Shown piece by piece: positions 1 to 8,436 of a stretch of DNA of 17,394 bases. A program made the translations under genes and the position numbers. Numbering within the stretch: position 1 is the first letter of the stretch; each line of letters opens with the position of its first letter. Origin of the DNA: CAYLNK01 sp964384675 (lineage in GTDB: Bacteria > Acidobacteriota > Thermoanaerobaculia > UBA5066); the NCBI GenBank assembly GCA_964384675.1, contig CAYLNK010000118.1, positions 1 through 17,394 on the forward strand. The letters run 5' to 3'. The notes under the pieces are model-generated. The model was not told the DNA's origin. It saw nothing but the letters and a program-made list of their open reading frames with translations, and made no database searches.

Positions 1-138
1 CAGGACGCGCTCGATCGCGTGCTCGGCGACCCGGCGCTTGCGGCGCTCCTCGGCGAGGCGGGGCGGGCCCGCGCGCGGGCCCGCTTCTCGCTCGACGACT
101 CGGTCCGGCGGTTCGAGGCGCTCTACGAGCGGCGCTGA
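1..138 (+). CDS. C-terminal end of a probable GT4-family glycosyltransferase (partial)
   Basis: Only the last 45 codons before a TGA stop lie in the window; the gene begins to the left. The tail reads as a helix with DPALAALLGEAGRARARARF, followed by FS, a short acidic stretch, then VRRFEALYERR. A basic, alanine-rich helix ending in RF(S/T) and then a helix with an F/Y-E-xLY motif is the usual C-terminus of GT4 (GT-B fold) sugar transferases, which transfer a sugar from a nucleotide donor to lipid-linked or polysaccharide acceptors at the cytoplasmic membrane. Third codon positions are nearly all G or C, supporting coding. The end overlaps the convergent transglutaminase gene by 16 bases. The catalytic part is not visible, so donor and acceptor cannot be inferred, and the family call rests on the tail alone. 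Confidence 0.6.
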   Translation, partial: QDALDRVLGDPALAALLGEAGRARARARFSLDDSVRRFEALYERR

Positions 139-3100
139 GGCGCCTTCTTCGCCGGAGCAGGCAGCCCCGCGAGCCTCCGCCCCGCGAGCGTGAAGACAGC
201 CGTGGCGTCGGTCCTCGACGCCTCCTTGGCAGCGGTGACGTTCGAATAGGCGGCGCGCGCCTCCTCGACGAGCCCGTACCCCTCGAAGACCCGGCCCACC
301 ACGAACCAATCGGCCGGGAGCGGCTCGTCCTGGCCCGCGGTCTCCATCGCCTCGATCACGAGACCGAAGGCGTCGGGCCCCTTGCCGGTCTCGGCCAGGA
401 GCGCGCCGAGCGTGTTGAGCACGGCCCAGCTTCGGTTGGTCCACTCGACGGCCTTCCGCGCCAGCGAGATCGCTTCGTCGTCGGCGCGTCCAGCGGCGAG
501 CCGGAACCACGACGCCTGGTTCCCGTCCCCCGGGAGCGCGTCGGCGGACTTCAGGACCTCGTCGTAGAGGGAGATCGCGAGGTCGAGCTTGCCGTGCCGG
601 GCGAGGAGGTCCGCCCGCGCGCGCCGCGCCGGGACGTCCGTGGGATGGGCGGCCGTCCACGCCGCGAGCTCCGCGTCCGCCTCCTCGCCGCGGCCCAGCC
701 TGTCGAGCGTGGTCGCGACGGCACGCTGCCAGAACAGCTTCTGCGGTTCCACGCTCCGCCCCCGCCGGGCCACCTCCAGCGCGTCGGCGAATCGCGTCCG
801 CTGGCCCAGCACGCGGAGCCAGAGGGCCGCCGCCGCGCGGTTCCACGGCTCGACCTTCGCCGCCGCCTCCACGACGGCCGCCGTCGCGTCGTCCACCCGC
901 TCGGCCGAGAGGAGCGCGGCGCAGGCCACCTCGAGCGCTGCCGGGTCGGTGGTGCCCCCCGAGGGCCAGACGAGCGGGAAGAGCGGGCCCTCGAGGGGCT
1001 CGGCGCTCCCGCCGCCACCCCGCCGCCGATACGTCTCGGCGACGCGCTCCAGCCAGCGGCGAGCCCCCTCGGGGTCCCCTCTTCGGACCAGGGCGCGTGC
1101 GTGAAGCGCGAACGACTCCGGGAAACCCTCCACGCCGACCACGACCGGGCGCCCCTCCTCGATGTCGACCCAGAGGACGAACGTCTGCGGCGCGGCTCCG
1201 GGGGCAACCATGTCGGCCCGGACCTTGAAGCCCGTGGCCACGTCACCCTCGACGCGGAGCTCGACGAGGGAAACGGCGAGGTCTACGGCCACGTCCAGCG
1301 GGAGTCCCTTGCCCGCGATCGTCCGGCGCACGCCCTTCCACATACGGGCCATCTCGTCGGGGCCGAGGTCCTTGCGCACCGACGCCGACCAGATCTTCAC
1401 GAGCCGCTCTCCCACCGTTCTCGAATCGTCGGCGAGCATGTCGTAGAAGGAGAGAAAGAGGCTCTTCGGATCGGTCGGCTCCGAGGGCGGCTCCCGGCGC
1501 CTCACCTTTGCCACGACGTCCGCCCGCGCGGCCAGCGCCGCGGCGTTCGGGGACCCGACGGCCGCCTCGCGCAGAAGAGGCGCGGCGAGCTCGTAGCGGC
1601 GCCGCTGCAGCACGTCGACCGAGACCGTCTCCAGCACCTGCCGCCGGCGTGCCGCCTCGGGAAAGCGGCGCCGCGCCTCGGCGATGGCGCGTGGGGCTCC
1701 CTCCGAGAGCGCGATGGCCGCGACGAGGGGCTCGCCGAACGTCTGCGCGGAGGCGTCGTCCTTCAGCACGTCGACCACGTCGCGATACCGCTCGGCCGCC
1801 AGCAGCGCGAAGAGGAGGTTCCGGGTGAGGAGCTCGTTCCCCTTCCGCTTCTCGAGGGCGGCCCGGTACCCGTCGATCGCGCGGGCCAGCCGCTCCCGGT
1901 CCCGGTAGCGGGAACCGGCAGCGTCGAACTCGAAGAGGATCGCCCGGTCCGCCACGATCTCCACGTCTTCCGGGTCGAGCTCCACCGCCCGCGAGAGGGC
2001 CTCGTCGGCCCTCTTCAGGCTCCAGGTGCCCTTCCGGAGGCGGCCGAAGGCGTCGTGCTGGAGGGCGAGCCCGAGCTGGTGCCAGGCCCGGGCGGACTTC
2101 GGGTCGAGCCGGGTCGCCTCCTCGGCGTCGGCGAGCGCCGCCGCTCCGGCTCCGGCCTTCAGGAGGAGGCGGGCCCGGCGGCGCCGCAGCTGGGCATCGC
2201 GCGGGGCGGCGGCGATCGCGGAGGCCAGCTCGCCGAACGCCTGCCGGTACTCCCCTTTCTGGGCAGCCGCCTCGACGCGGCTCTCGAAGACCACGCCGAG
2301 CCCCAGCTCGTCTTCGAGCGCCTCCCGCGCCTCGTGGAGCGCCTTGGCCTCGGCCGGCGTGATCCGGGTCCGGTCGAGGGAGACGGTGAGGGTCAGCACC
2401 ACGGAGCCGTCCGCCTCGCGAGTCGCCCGGGACTCGTACGTGGCCGGCCCGAGCTCGCGCGTCTCGTCCTCGGGGGCCGTCTCGACGACGTAGCCCGGCG
2501 GGGGCACCACGCGATAGACGAGCCGCTCGGTGAACGGGCGGACGGCGAGGTCGAGACGACGGGTCTTCTCCCCGGCGGACGGGAGGCCCGAGAGGACGGC
2601 CTCGCGGGCGAGCGCGAAGACGGCCTTCTCGTCGTCCGTGACCGCGGCGCCGCACTCCTTCATCTCGGTAGTCACGCGGAACGGGCGCGAGAGGTCGCGC
2701 GTCGGCGGGACATCGAACGACAGGAGCTTCGCCCCCACGTAGATCTCTTTCGCGGCCTCCTCGAACGACTTCCGGCGGGCGGCCTCCGAGACGCCGTCGT
2801 ACCGGCTCCGGAACCCCGCCTCGAACCGTCCCGCGGGCGAGTCGACCGCGTGGACGCTCCCGGCTCCGAACGGCGCGAGGCGTACCTCCACCCGCTTCTC
2901 GTCGACGTTCGCGAGGGCCGGCGACGCCGGGATCCGCTCGAGCGCCGAGCGTCCCTTGCGGCAGACGAGCGCGAGGCGCCCCTCGTCGGGGAGGGGGAGC
3001 TCTCCGGCGCGGTGGAACGGCGAGGTGGGATCGATCCAGACCGGCGGGTCCGACTCGACGCGCACGATCGCGTGGTTGAAGGAGGCGAGAGCGGGGAGGT

Positions 3101-4184
3101 CCGGGTCGACGTCGGGTCCGGTGCCGGCCCTGAGGAGCGCGACGGAGGCGGCAACGCCGCGCGCGCGGAGGAGTGCGACCAGGAGCGTCGCCTGGTCCTT
3201 GCAGTCTCCGTATCTCCTGCCGAGCACCGAGCGCGGGGGCTGAGGGACGATCGCCGAGTCCCCGAACGCGATCGAGGCGTAGCGCACCTGCTTCCTCACG
3301 AAGGCGAGGAGCGCCGCGAGGTCCCGCCCGCGGGCCTCCTCCTTCAGGTCGACACCCGCCATCTTCTCCTCCACGATCGCGGTGTAGAGCGCGCCGACGT
3401 CGGACCAGGCGGTCCCGGTCGTGAGCTCGACCCGCACCCCCTGGACCACGTCCGGCGGCGTACCCCACTCCCAGTCCTCTCCGGACGGCGTGTCGACCGC
3501 CTCGAAGACGCGGCGGACGCCGGAGGCCGTCCTCTCTTCCGAAGGCGAGAGAGCGGGCGTGCCGATCACCTTCCACTTGAGCGGGAGGGCATCCGGAGCC
3601 TCCACGACGAGGCGGGAACGCCTCACGGACGCGTACCCCCCGACGTGGAAGACGTCCCAGCTGCCTCCCGGAAACGGTCGCTTCTCCGACTCGACCGTCT
3701 CCCACTCGACGAGGGCTCCCTCCTCGAGGCCGGGGAGCGGCGCGCCCCTCACCTGCCGGTCGTCGAAGACGTCGGACTCCGACTGCGCCGGGCGATCGGC
3801 GACGGTCGCGGGGTCGAGGACGAGCACGGAGCCGTCCCGTCTCACGACCCGCGCGCGGAGGCGTGGCGCCTCGTCCTTCCACGGCTTCCAAACCGCCTCG
3901 ACCGAGCCGTACTCCTCGAACGCCTCTTCCTTCAGGAGGCGCACGACGAGCCGGCGCGTCACCGTGCGGCGGCCGTCGGTCGCGAAGACGTAGCGCGCCT
4001 CGTCGAGGAGGATCTGGACGGGCGGATCGCCCGGGACCCGGAGGGCGGCGGCGGCCGCGAGCGCCGTGCCGGGATCGCTCGTGAGGGGGGTGTCCAGCCA
4101 CGGCTCGGCCGGTGTCGCCGCGGGAAGCGCGGCGTGCGCCGCAAGCAGGGCGGCGGCGAGGGAGAGCGGACGGTGTCGGAACAT
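123..4184 (-). CDS. Secreted DUF3857/transglutaminase-like protein with two TPR regions
   Basis: Predicted 1353-residue exported protein. I chose the ATG at 4184 rather than the one 60 bases upstream (4244), because it has a strong GGAGG four bases in front and opens directly into a signal peptide (MFRHRP, then a Leu/Ala-rich core, probable cleavage near AAT-PAEP). Domains: a DUF3857-like beta region (about 40-250), then a transglutaminase core with the cysteine in YGDCKDQA (C328), histidine in FNHAIV (H371) and aspartate in WIDPTS (D385), so the catalytic triad looks intact. A beta-rich region follows (about 430-620), then TPR-like helices (about 620-880), a non-TPR insert (about 904-1020), and a second TPR-like region to the end. 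In known families this architecture occurs in periplasmic or surface proteins; substrates are usually unknown, and the core may act as a protease or cross-linker. It is the last gene of the minus-strand cluster, 91 bases after the kinase, with its own ribosome site. Confidence 0.88.
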   Translation of the reverse strand: MFRHRPLSLAAALLAAHAALPAATPAEPWLDTPLTSDPGTALAAAAALRVPGDPPVQILLDEARYVFATDGRRTVTRRLVVRLLKEEAFEEYGSVEAVWKPWKDEAPRLRARVVRRDGSVLVLDPATVADRPAQSESDVFDDRQVRGAPLPGLEEGALVEWETVESEKRPFPGGSWDVFHVGGYASVRRSRLVVEAPDALPLKWKVIGTPALSPSEERTASGVRRVFEAVDTPSGEDWEWGTPPDVVQGVRVELTTGTAWSDVGALYTAIVEEKMAGVDLKEEARGRDLAALLAFVRKQVRYASIAFGDSAIVPQPPRSVLGRRYGDCKDQATLLVALLRARGVAASVALLRAGTGPDVDPDLPALASFNHAIVRVESDPPVWIDPTSPFHRAGELPLPDEGRLALVCRKGRSALERIPASPALANVDEKRVEVRLAPFGAGSVHAVDSPAGRFEAGFRSRYDGVSEAARRKSFEEAAKEIYVGAKLLSFDVPPTRDLSRPFRVTTEMKECGAAVTDDEKAVFALAREAVLSGLPSAGEKTRRLDLAVRPFTERLVYRVVPPPGYVVETAPEDETRELGPATYESRATREADGSVVLTLTVSLDRTRITPAEAKALHEAREALEDELGLGVVFESRVEAAAQKGEYRQAFGELASAIAAAPRDAQLRRRRARLLLKAGAGAAALADAEEATRLDPKSARAWHQLGLALQHDAFGRLRKGTWSLKRADEALSRAVELDPEDVEIVADRAILFEFDAAGSRYRDRERLARAIDGYRAALEKRKGNELLTRNLLFALLAAERYRDVVDVLKDDASAQTFGEPLVAAIALSEGAPRAIAEARRRFPEAARRRQVLETVSVDVLQRRRYELAAPLLREAAVGSPNAAALAARADVVAKVRRREPPSEPTDPKSLFLSFYDMLADDSRTVGERLVKIWSASVRKDLGPDEMARMWKGVRRTIAGKGLPLDVAVDLAVSLVELRVEGDVATGFKVRADMVAPGAAPQTFVLWVDIEEGRPVVVGVEGFPESFALHARALVRRGDPEGARRWLERVAETYRRRGGGGSAEPLEGPLFPLVWPSGGTTDPAALEVACAALLSAERVDDATAAVVEAAAKVEPWNRAAAALWLRVLGQRTRFADALEVARRGRSVEPQKLFWQRAVATTLDRLGRGEEADAELAAWTAAHPTDVPARRARADLLARHGKLDLAISLYDEVLKSADALPGDGNQASWFRLAAGRADDEAISLARKAVEWTNRSWAVLNTLGALLAETGKGPDAFGLVIEAMETAGQDEPLPADWFVVGRVFEGYGLVEEARAAYSNVTAAKEASRTDATAVFTLAGRRLAGLPAPAKKAPQRRS

Positions 4185-4188
4185 CGAT

Positions 4189-4193
4189 CCTCC
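4189..4193 (-). promoter_or_regulatory. Strong Shine-Dalgarno fixing the transglutaminase start
   Basis: Read on the minus strand this is GGAGG followed by ATCG and the ATG at 4184. It is the clearest ribosome binding site in the window and decides the start over the in-frame ATG at 4244. The spacing of four bases is short but usable. About 15 bases further upstream is a TACCGT hexamer that could be a -10 element; I see no convincing -35. Confidence 0.7.
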
Positions 4194-4274
4194 AGCGGGC
4201 CGCCGGACGGTATCGCACACGCCGGGTTCCAGGGAATCGTTCACCGGGGGGACAGACCGGGAACGAAGGTCGCG

Positions 4275-6470
4275 CTACACCGCGACGCGCATCAGCGCGC
4301 CGTACAGGTCGTTCGCGCTCGGGGGCCGCTTCTCGCGCCCCTTCGAGAGGCAGGCCAGGATGATCCGCTCGAGGATGTCCGGCAGGTCGGGCCGCAGCAG
4401 GGTCGGCCGCTTCGGCTCCTTGAGGACGTGGTTGCGCATCACGTCCATCGGGTCGATCCCCTCGATCGGCCGCTCCCCGGTGAAGAGCTCGAAGATCACG
4501 ACGCCGACGGAGTAGAGGTCGCTCCGCGGGTCGAGCACCTCGGCGCGCGCCTGCTCGGGGCTCATGTAGTACGGCGTGCCCACGGTCTGGCCCGCCTGCG
4601 CCGCGGAGTCGACGGCTTCGGCCATGTGGGCGATGCCGAAGTCCATCAGCTTCACGACGCCGTTGGGCAGCACCATGATGTTGTGCGGCTTGATGTCGCG
4701 GTGGAGGATCCCCGCCTCGTGCACGGCCGCGAGGCCCCGGCAGAGCTGCTTGCTGATCTGGATGCCGGGCGCGAGCGCGAGGGCGCCCTTCCGGTCGACC
4801 AGCTCCTTGAGCGTCGTGCCCGGCGCGTACTCCATCGTCAGGAACCGAACCCCGTCGGCCTCGCCGAGATCGTGGGTGCGAACGACGTTCGGATGCGTGA
4901 TCTTCCGCGCCAGCCGGATCTCCTGCTTGAGCATCTGGATCGCCGCGGTCCCCTGCTCGAACGCCTCGGGCGTCAGCACCTTGAGGGCGACCTCGTCGTC
5001 CAGCTCGCGATCGAGCGCGCGGTAGACCGAGCCCATCCCGCCCTTCCCGAGGACCGACAGGATGTCGTAGCGGCCCGCGAACCGGTAGCCGACGCGCGGT
5101 CCCGAAGCCGACGAGCGGACCGTCTGGGCCTGCAGCGCGACCGTCTCCGAGCCCGTCTCCGGGACGACCGTGCGAGCCGAGTCGAGCGGACGGCGCTGCA
5201 TCTCGGCGAGGAGCTCCTCGAGCTGCGCCTTCTCCCGCAGCTCGCCGACCATGGCGGAGAACGCGCGGGCGAGGGCCCCCACCTCGTCGGAGCCGGCCTC
5301 GGGCAGCTTCACATCGAGGTTGCCGTCCCGGATGGCCACGGCGCCGGCCGCGAGCTGCTCGAGCGGACGGGCGATCCGGCGTCCGAGCGCGAAGGTGACC
5401 GGGAGCGCCAGGAGGAGCGCCGCAAGCCCGATCCCGAGGAGCGCCATCCGGATCTCGCGGAACGCGGCGGTCTCCTCGTCGCGGGAGCGGGAGACGACGA
5501 ACGCGCCGAGCGTCTCGCCGGCGAGGCTCTTCACCGGTACGGCCGCCACGATCCGGCGGTCCCCGCCGACCACGACGTCGACCGGACCGATCTCCCTGCC
5601 GTCCACGAAGAGGGCCTTCGTCGCCTCCGCGTCCGCCGCGAGAGCGGCCGCGAAGGCGTCTCCCCCGAAGCCGTCCGTCTCTGCCGAGACCTCGGCCTTG
5701 GGCGTGTCGCCTCGCTTGGCCGTGTTCGCGAGGAACGCCACCTGCCCGCCGGTGATCCCCTTGAGCGCCTTGGTCCGCCTGGCGTCGAGCGGAAACGTCG
5801 CCGCCAGGACGCCGACCAGCCGGGCGGCCTCCTTGTCCCCGGCCAGGACCGGGACCGAGGCGACCGACGACAGGACCTTGCCCTCGCGGATCGTGGCCGA
5901 CATCTCGGCCCAGCTGGCGATCGGCTCCGCCACCCATCTCACGGTCTTGAACGGGCGGCCGACGTCCTCTCCGGCGGGCTTGTCGCTGCGCGCCACGATG
6001 CTCCCCTCCCGGTCGAAGAGGAAGACCGTCCGCGCGCCGAGGACCTTGGCCTTGGCGTCCACGTAGTCCCACACGGTCTTCTGGGAGGTCGGATCCTGCA
6101 TGTCGAGGTCGAAGAACGCCTTCACGCCCGGCTCGTCGGCGATCACGTGCAACGACCCGCGCGCCTGCGCCTCCAGGTTGTTCCGGTAGACGCCGAAGAT
6201 GGCCGGGATCCCCTCGAGCGCCTCGCGGATCGTCTTCTCCGCCACCTGGTTCGCGCGCCACGTCGCCACCGCGATCGACACGCCGAGGACGGCGACGAGG
6301 AGGAGGGCGGCGCCGAGGAAGAACTTGATCCCGAGCGGCATCCCCTTGCGGGCGGCCGGCGACGTGCCGGACGGGAGCCCGCGCCCTTCGACGGCGGTGG
6401 CCCGCACGGAGCCGGGGGTCACCAGCGTCGCCGCCGAGCCGGGATCCTCGGGCTCAGTACCGGTTGTCAT
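4275..6470 (-). CDS. Receptor-type Ser/Thr protein kinase: TM, extracytoplasmic sensor, TM, HAMP, kinase
   Basis: A 731-residue membrane kinase with the topology of a sensor histidine kinase but a eukaryotic-like (Hanks) output. A cytoplasmic tail is followed by TM1 (about 46-70), a roughly 270-residue extracytoplasmic region resembling a double-CACHE sensor (about 75-335), TM2 (about 341-364) and HAMP (about 361-415, with RPLEQLAAGA and DEVGALARAF). A short linker leads to the kinase (about 467-731). All core motifs are present: glycine loop GKGGMGSVY (475-483), VALK lysine K497, HRDIKPHN with catalytic D592, DFG D610, the SPEQ activation-segment end and the SDLYSVGVV helix. It should therefore be active and phosphorylate Ser/Thr on cytosolic targets in response to an envelope signal. 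The ATG overlaps the end of the cupredoxin gene by 17 bases and has no good Shine-Dalgarno, so translational coupling is likely. The ligand is unknown. Confidence 0.93.
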   Translation of the reverse strand: MTTGTEPEDPGSAATLVTPGSVRATAVEGRGLPSGTSPAARKGMPLGIKFFLGAALLLVAVLGVSIAVATWRANQVAEKTIREALEGIPAIFGVYRNNLEAQARGSLHVIADEPGVKAFFDLDMQDPTSQKTVWDYVDAKAKVLGARTVFLFDREGSIVARSDKPAGEDVGRPFKTVRWVAEPIASWAEMSATIREGKVLSSVASVPVLAGDKEAARLVGVLAATFPLDARRTKALKGITGGQVAFLANTAKRGDTPKAEVSAETDGFGGDAFAAALAADAEATKALFVDGREIGPVDVVVGGDRRIVAAVPVKSLAGETLGAFVVSRSRDEETAAFREIRMALLGIGLAALLLALPVTFALGRRIARPLEQLAAGAVAIRDGNLDVKLPEAGSDEVGALARAFSAMVGELREKAQLEELLAEMQRRPLDSARTVVPETGSETVALQAQTVRSSASGPRVGYRFAGRYDILSVLGKGGMGSVYRALDRELDDEVALKVLTPEAFEQGTAAIQMLKQEIRLARKITHPNVVRTHDLGEADGVRFLTMEYAPGTTLKELVDRKGALALAPGIQISKQLCRGLAAVHEAGILHRDIKPHNIMVLPNGVVKLMDFGIAHMAEAVDSAAQAGQTVGTPYYMSPEQARAEVLDPRSDLYSVGVVIFELFTGERPIEGIDPMDVMRNHVLKEPKRPTLLRPDLPDILERIILACLSKGREKRPPSANDLYGALMRVAV

Positions 6471-7179
6471 CGTCGTCGGGCGGAGGGTAGGCCTTGCCGT
6501 GCTTGTTGGTGTGCGGCACGTCGCGGAAGCCGGAGCCGTCGAGCGTCATCGGGAGGGGAACGGACTGCCCCGCGACGACGTCCACCGTGCCCGTCCACTC
6601 GCCCCCGCGTTCGTCCCATGCCTTGACCGTGCGGCGCCCGGCCGGTACGCCGGAGAGCTCCGCGGAGCCGTCCGCGCCGGTCAGGCGGTAGATGCCGCCG
6701 TCCACGACCATGACGTACGCCGCCATCTGCGGGTGGATGTTGCAGTAGACACGCACCAGCCCCGGGCGCTCGAACCGCTGCGTCTTGGACGCCCCGTTCC
6801 GGTAGAGGCCGAGATCGAACTTGGCGTTCGGGGAGAGGCTGAAGACGTTGTGGTAGATCTTGTCGAGGTTCGGGAACTCGAGCGCCGCGCCGGCCGGCAC
6901 GACGACGATCCGCGGCTCGAACTTCTTGTTGCGCGACGAGATCTTCCCGCCCGGGATCGAAGCGACCGGGCTGCCGACGACCCACACCACCGATTCGACC
7001 CCCGGACCCGGCTTGCGGTCGGGCCCGATCACGGTGACCGCCACGCGCACGGATCCCGTCGGCACCGGCGTCGGCGTGGAGGGCGTGGGCGGAACGGCGG
7101 TCGGAGAGGGGACCGGCGTCGCCCCGAGGCAGGTCAGCGCGAGCGCGGCGATCCCGGAAAGAGCGAGAGCGCGTCTCAA
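6454..7179 (-). CDS. Secreted cupredoxin-like protein with carboxypeptidase-regulatory-like tail
   Basis: A 241-residue exported protein. The only start that gives the full signal peptide is a TTG (MRRALALSG, hydrophobic core, CLGA), which shares bases with the TGA stop of the upstream desulfurase (TTGA). After a Pro/Thr-rich linker (21-42) comes a beta domain with a type 1 copper-like ligand set: H110 in IYHNVFS, then C146, H149 and M152 in VYCNIHPQM. This is the plastocyanin/methylamine-utilization-like pattern, suggesting one bound copper and an electron-transfer or copper-handling role outside the cytoplasm. Residues about 163-215 look like a small carboxypeptidase regulatory-like beta sandwich (GADGSAELSGVPAGRRTVKAW). 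The end is charged, with DDDDNRY. A cysteine at position 17 does not form a standard lipobox (ALTC), so a lipoprotein is possible but not favoured. It sits between the desulfurase and the kinase with overlaps at both ends, so it is probably co-translated. Confidence 0.85.
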   Translation of the reverse strand: MRRALALSGIAALALTCLGATPVPSPTAVPPTPSTPTPVPTGSVRVAVTVIGPDRKPGPGVESVVWVVGSPVASIPGGKISSRNKKFEPRIVVVPAGAALEFPNLDKIYHNVFSLSPNAKFDLGLYRNGASKTQRFERPGLVRVYCNIHPQMAAYVMVVDGGIYRLTGADGSAELSGVPAGRRTVKAWDERGGEWTGTVDVVAGQSVPLPMTLDGSGFRDVPHTNKHGKAYPPPDDDDNRY

Positions 7180-8333
7180 GGCACCGGCATTCTAGAGGAG
7201 CGCAGCTTGCGGACGGCGCCGACGACGGTCTCGATCGCGGTGAAGACGTCGCGCTCGGTGGTGAAGCGTCCGAGCCCGAAGCGCACCGTCGCGGCGGCGC
7301 GCTCGGGCGGGACACCGATCGCCGTGAGGACGTGGCTCGGCTCGAGCGCCCCCGACGCGCAGGCCGCGCCCGAGGAGACCGCCAGGTCGCGCAGCTCGGC
7401 GAGGAGCTCCTCGCCGTTCACCCCGTCGAACGAGACGTTCAGGTTCCCCGCCAGACGGCGCTCCGGGTGGCCGTTCCGCGTCACGCCGTCGAGGCCCGCC
7501 CGGATCCCGTTCTCCAGGAGGTCGCGCAGCCGGCGCAGCGTCGCCCGCTCGGCGTCCATCTCCCGGACGGCGATCCGCGCCGCCGCGCCGAGCCCCACGA
7601 TGCCCGGCACGTTCAGCGTCCCGGAGCGGAACCCGCGCTCCTGCCCGCCCCCGTAGAACAGTGGCGAGAGGCGCACCCGCGGGCTCGAGGCCCGCACGAA
7701 GAGCGCTCCCGCCCCCTTCGGCCCGTACGCCTTGTGCGCCGTGATCGACATCAGGTCGATCCCCATCGCATGGACGTCGAGCGGCTCCTTCCCCCACGCC
7801 TGCACCGCGTCGGTGTGGAAGAGGACGCCCCGCTCCTTGCAGAGCCGCCCGATCTCGGCGACCGGATTCAGCGTGCCGATCTCGTTGTTGGCGGCCATCA
7901 CCGAGACCAGCGTGGTGCGCTCGGTGAGCGCCGCCGCGACGGCCTCCGCGGAGACGACGCCGTACCGGTCGGGATCGACGACCGTCACCGTGAAGCCCTC
8001 ACGCGTCAGCTCGCGCGCCGAGTCGAGGACGGCGTGGTGCTCGAGCGCCGAGACGACGAGGTGCTCCCCCTTGGCGCGATACGCGCGGGCGGCGCCGAAG
8101 AGCGCCAGGTTGTTCGACTCCGTGGAGCCCGACGTGAAGACGATCTCCTTCGGCGCGGCGCCGATCGACGCCGCCACCGCCTCGCGCGCGTCCTCCACGC
8201 CGGCCGAGGCCTTCCAGCCGAAGGCGTGCGCGCCCGACGACGCGTTGCCGAACGCGGTGGTGAGGTACGGGAGCATCGCGTCGAGGACGCGCGGGTCGAT
8301 CGGGGTGGTGGCGTGGTTGTCGAGGTAGATCAC
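7176..8333 (-). CDS. nifS: Cysteine desulfurase, NifS/IscS type
   Basis: A 385-residue PLP enzyme that removes sulfur from L-cysteine as an enzyme-bound persulfide for Fe-S cluster assembly or tRNA thiolation, in the cytosol. Seen in the sequence: the N-terminal YLDNHATTP motif, STESNNLA (PLP phosphate region), EHH with H99 stacking on PLP, HTDAVQ (D175, Q178), the Schiff-base lysine K201 in TAHKAYGPKG, FRSGTLNVP, and the persulfide cysteine C325 in SSGAACASGALEPSHVL. Length and motifs fit group I (NifS/IscS) rather than SufS. The start is GTG; there is no Shine-Dalgarno, but CAGAAT lies six bases upstream of it on the minus strand. No scaffold (iscU/nifU) or regulator (iscR) gene is adjacent, which is unusual for iscS. 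NifS versus IscS cannot be decided from sequence alone. It leads the minus-strand cluster and shares its stop with the cupredoxin start. Confidence 0.95.
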   Translation of the reverse strand: MIYLDNHATTPIDPRVLDAMLPYLTTAFGNASSGAHAFGWKASAGVEDAREAVAASIGAAPKEIVFTSGSTESNNLALFGAARAYRAKGEHLVVSALEHHAVLDSARELTREGFTVTVVDPDRYGVVSAEAVAAALTERTTLVSVMAANNEIGTLNPVAEIGRLCKERGVLFHTDAVQAWGKEPLDVHAMGIDLMSITAHKAYGPKGAGALFVRASSPRVRLSPLFYGGGQERGFRSGTLNVPGIVGLGAAARIAVREMDAERATLRRLRDLLENGIRAGLDGVTRNGHPERRLAGNLNVSFDGVNGEELLAELRDLAVSSGAACASGALEPSHVLTAIGVPPERAAATVRFGLGRFTTERDVFTAIETVVGAVRKLRSSRMPVP

Positions 8334-8436
8334 GGGGCTATTCTGACGCCGCCCCGGGCAGCCCGTGCTCGACCGCTCGGCGGAGTCGCTCGTCTTCGTC
8401 CGTTAGGCCGCCTCGCGTCTCGACACCTCCTGCCGA
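8334..8436. promoter_or_regulatory. Divergent intergenic region between the desulfurase and Asp-box genes
   Basis: This 103-base gap must hold the promoters for both directions. The only candidate elements I see are TATTCT at 8339-8344 on the plus strand (4 of 6 matches to a -10 box) and CAGAAT read on the minus strand six bases before the desulfurase GTG. Neither has a convincing -35 partner. No clear Shine-Dalgarno precedes the ATG at 8437. No terminator or inverted repeat is evident. Confidence 0.35.

Noticed and set aside
4185..4244. Upstream ATG at 4244 as the transglutaminase start
   Set aside because: It would place 20 non-hydrophobic residues before a signal peptide, and has no ribosome site as good as the one before 4184.
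4185..4274. Possible terminator between the kinase and the transglutaminase gene
   Set aside because: No stem of useful length followed by a T-run is visible in either direction.
1243..6261. A minus-strand open frame of 1672 codons
   Set aside because: It is a shifted frame of the transglutaminase and kinase genes, with Arg/Pro/Gly-rich sequence and no recognisable fold.
594..6626. A plus-strand open frame of 2010 codons antisense to the transglutaminase and kinase genes
   Set aside because: It is Arg/Gly/Glu-rich low-complexity sequence with no domain and mirrors two well-supported genes. Stop codons are rare in antisense frames at this GC content.
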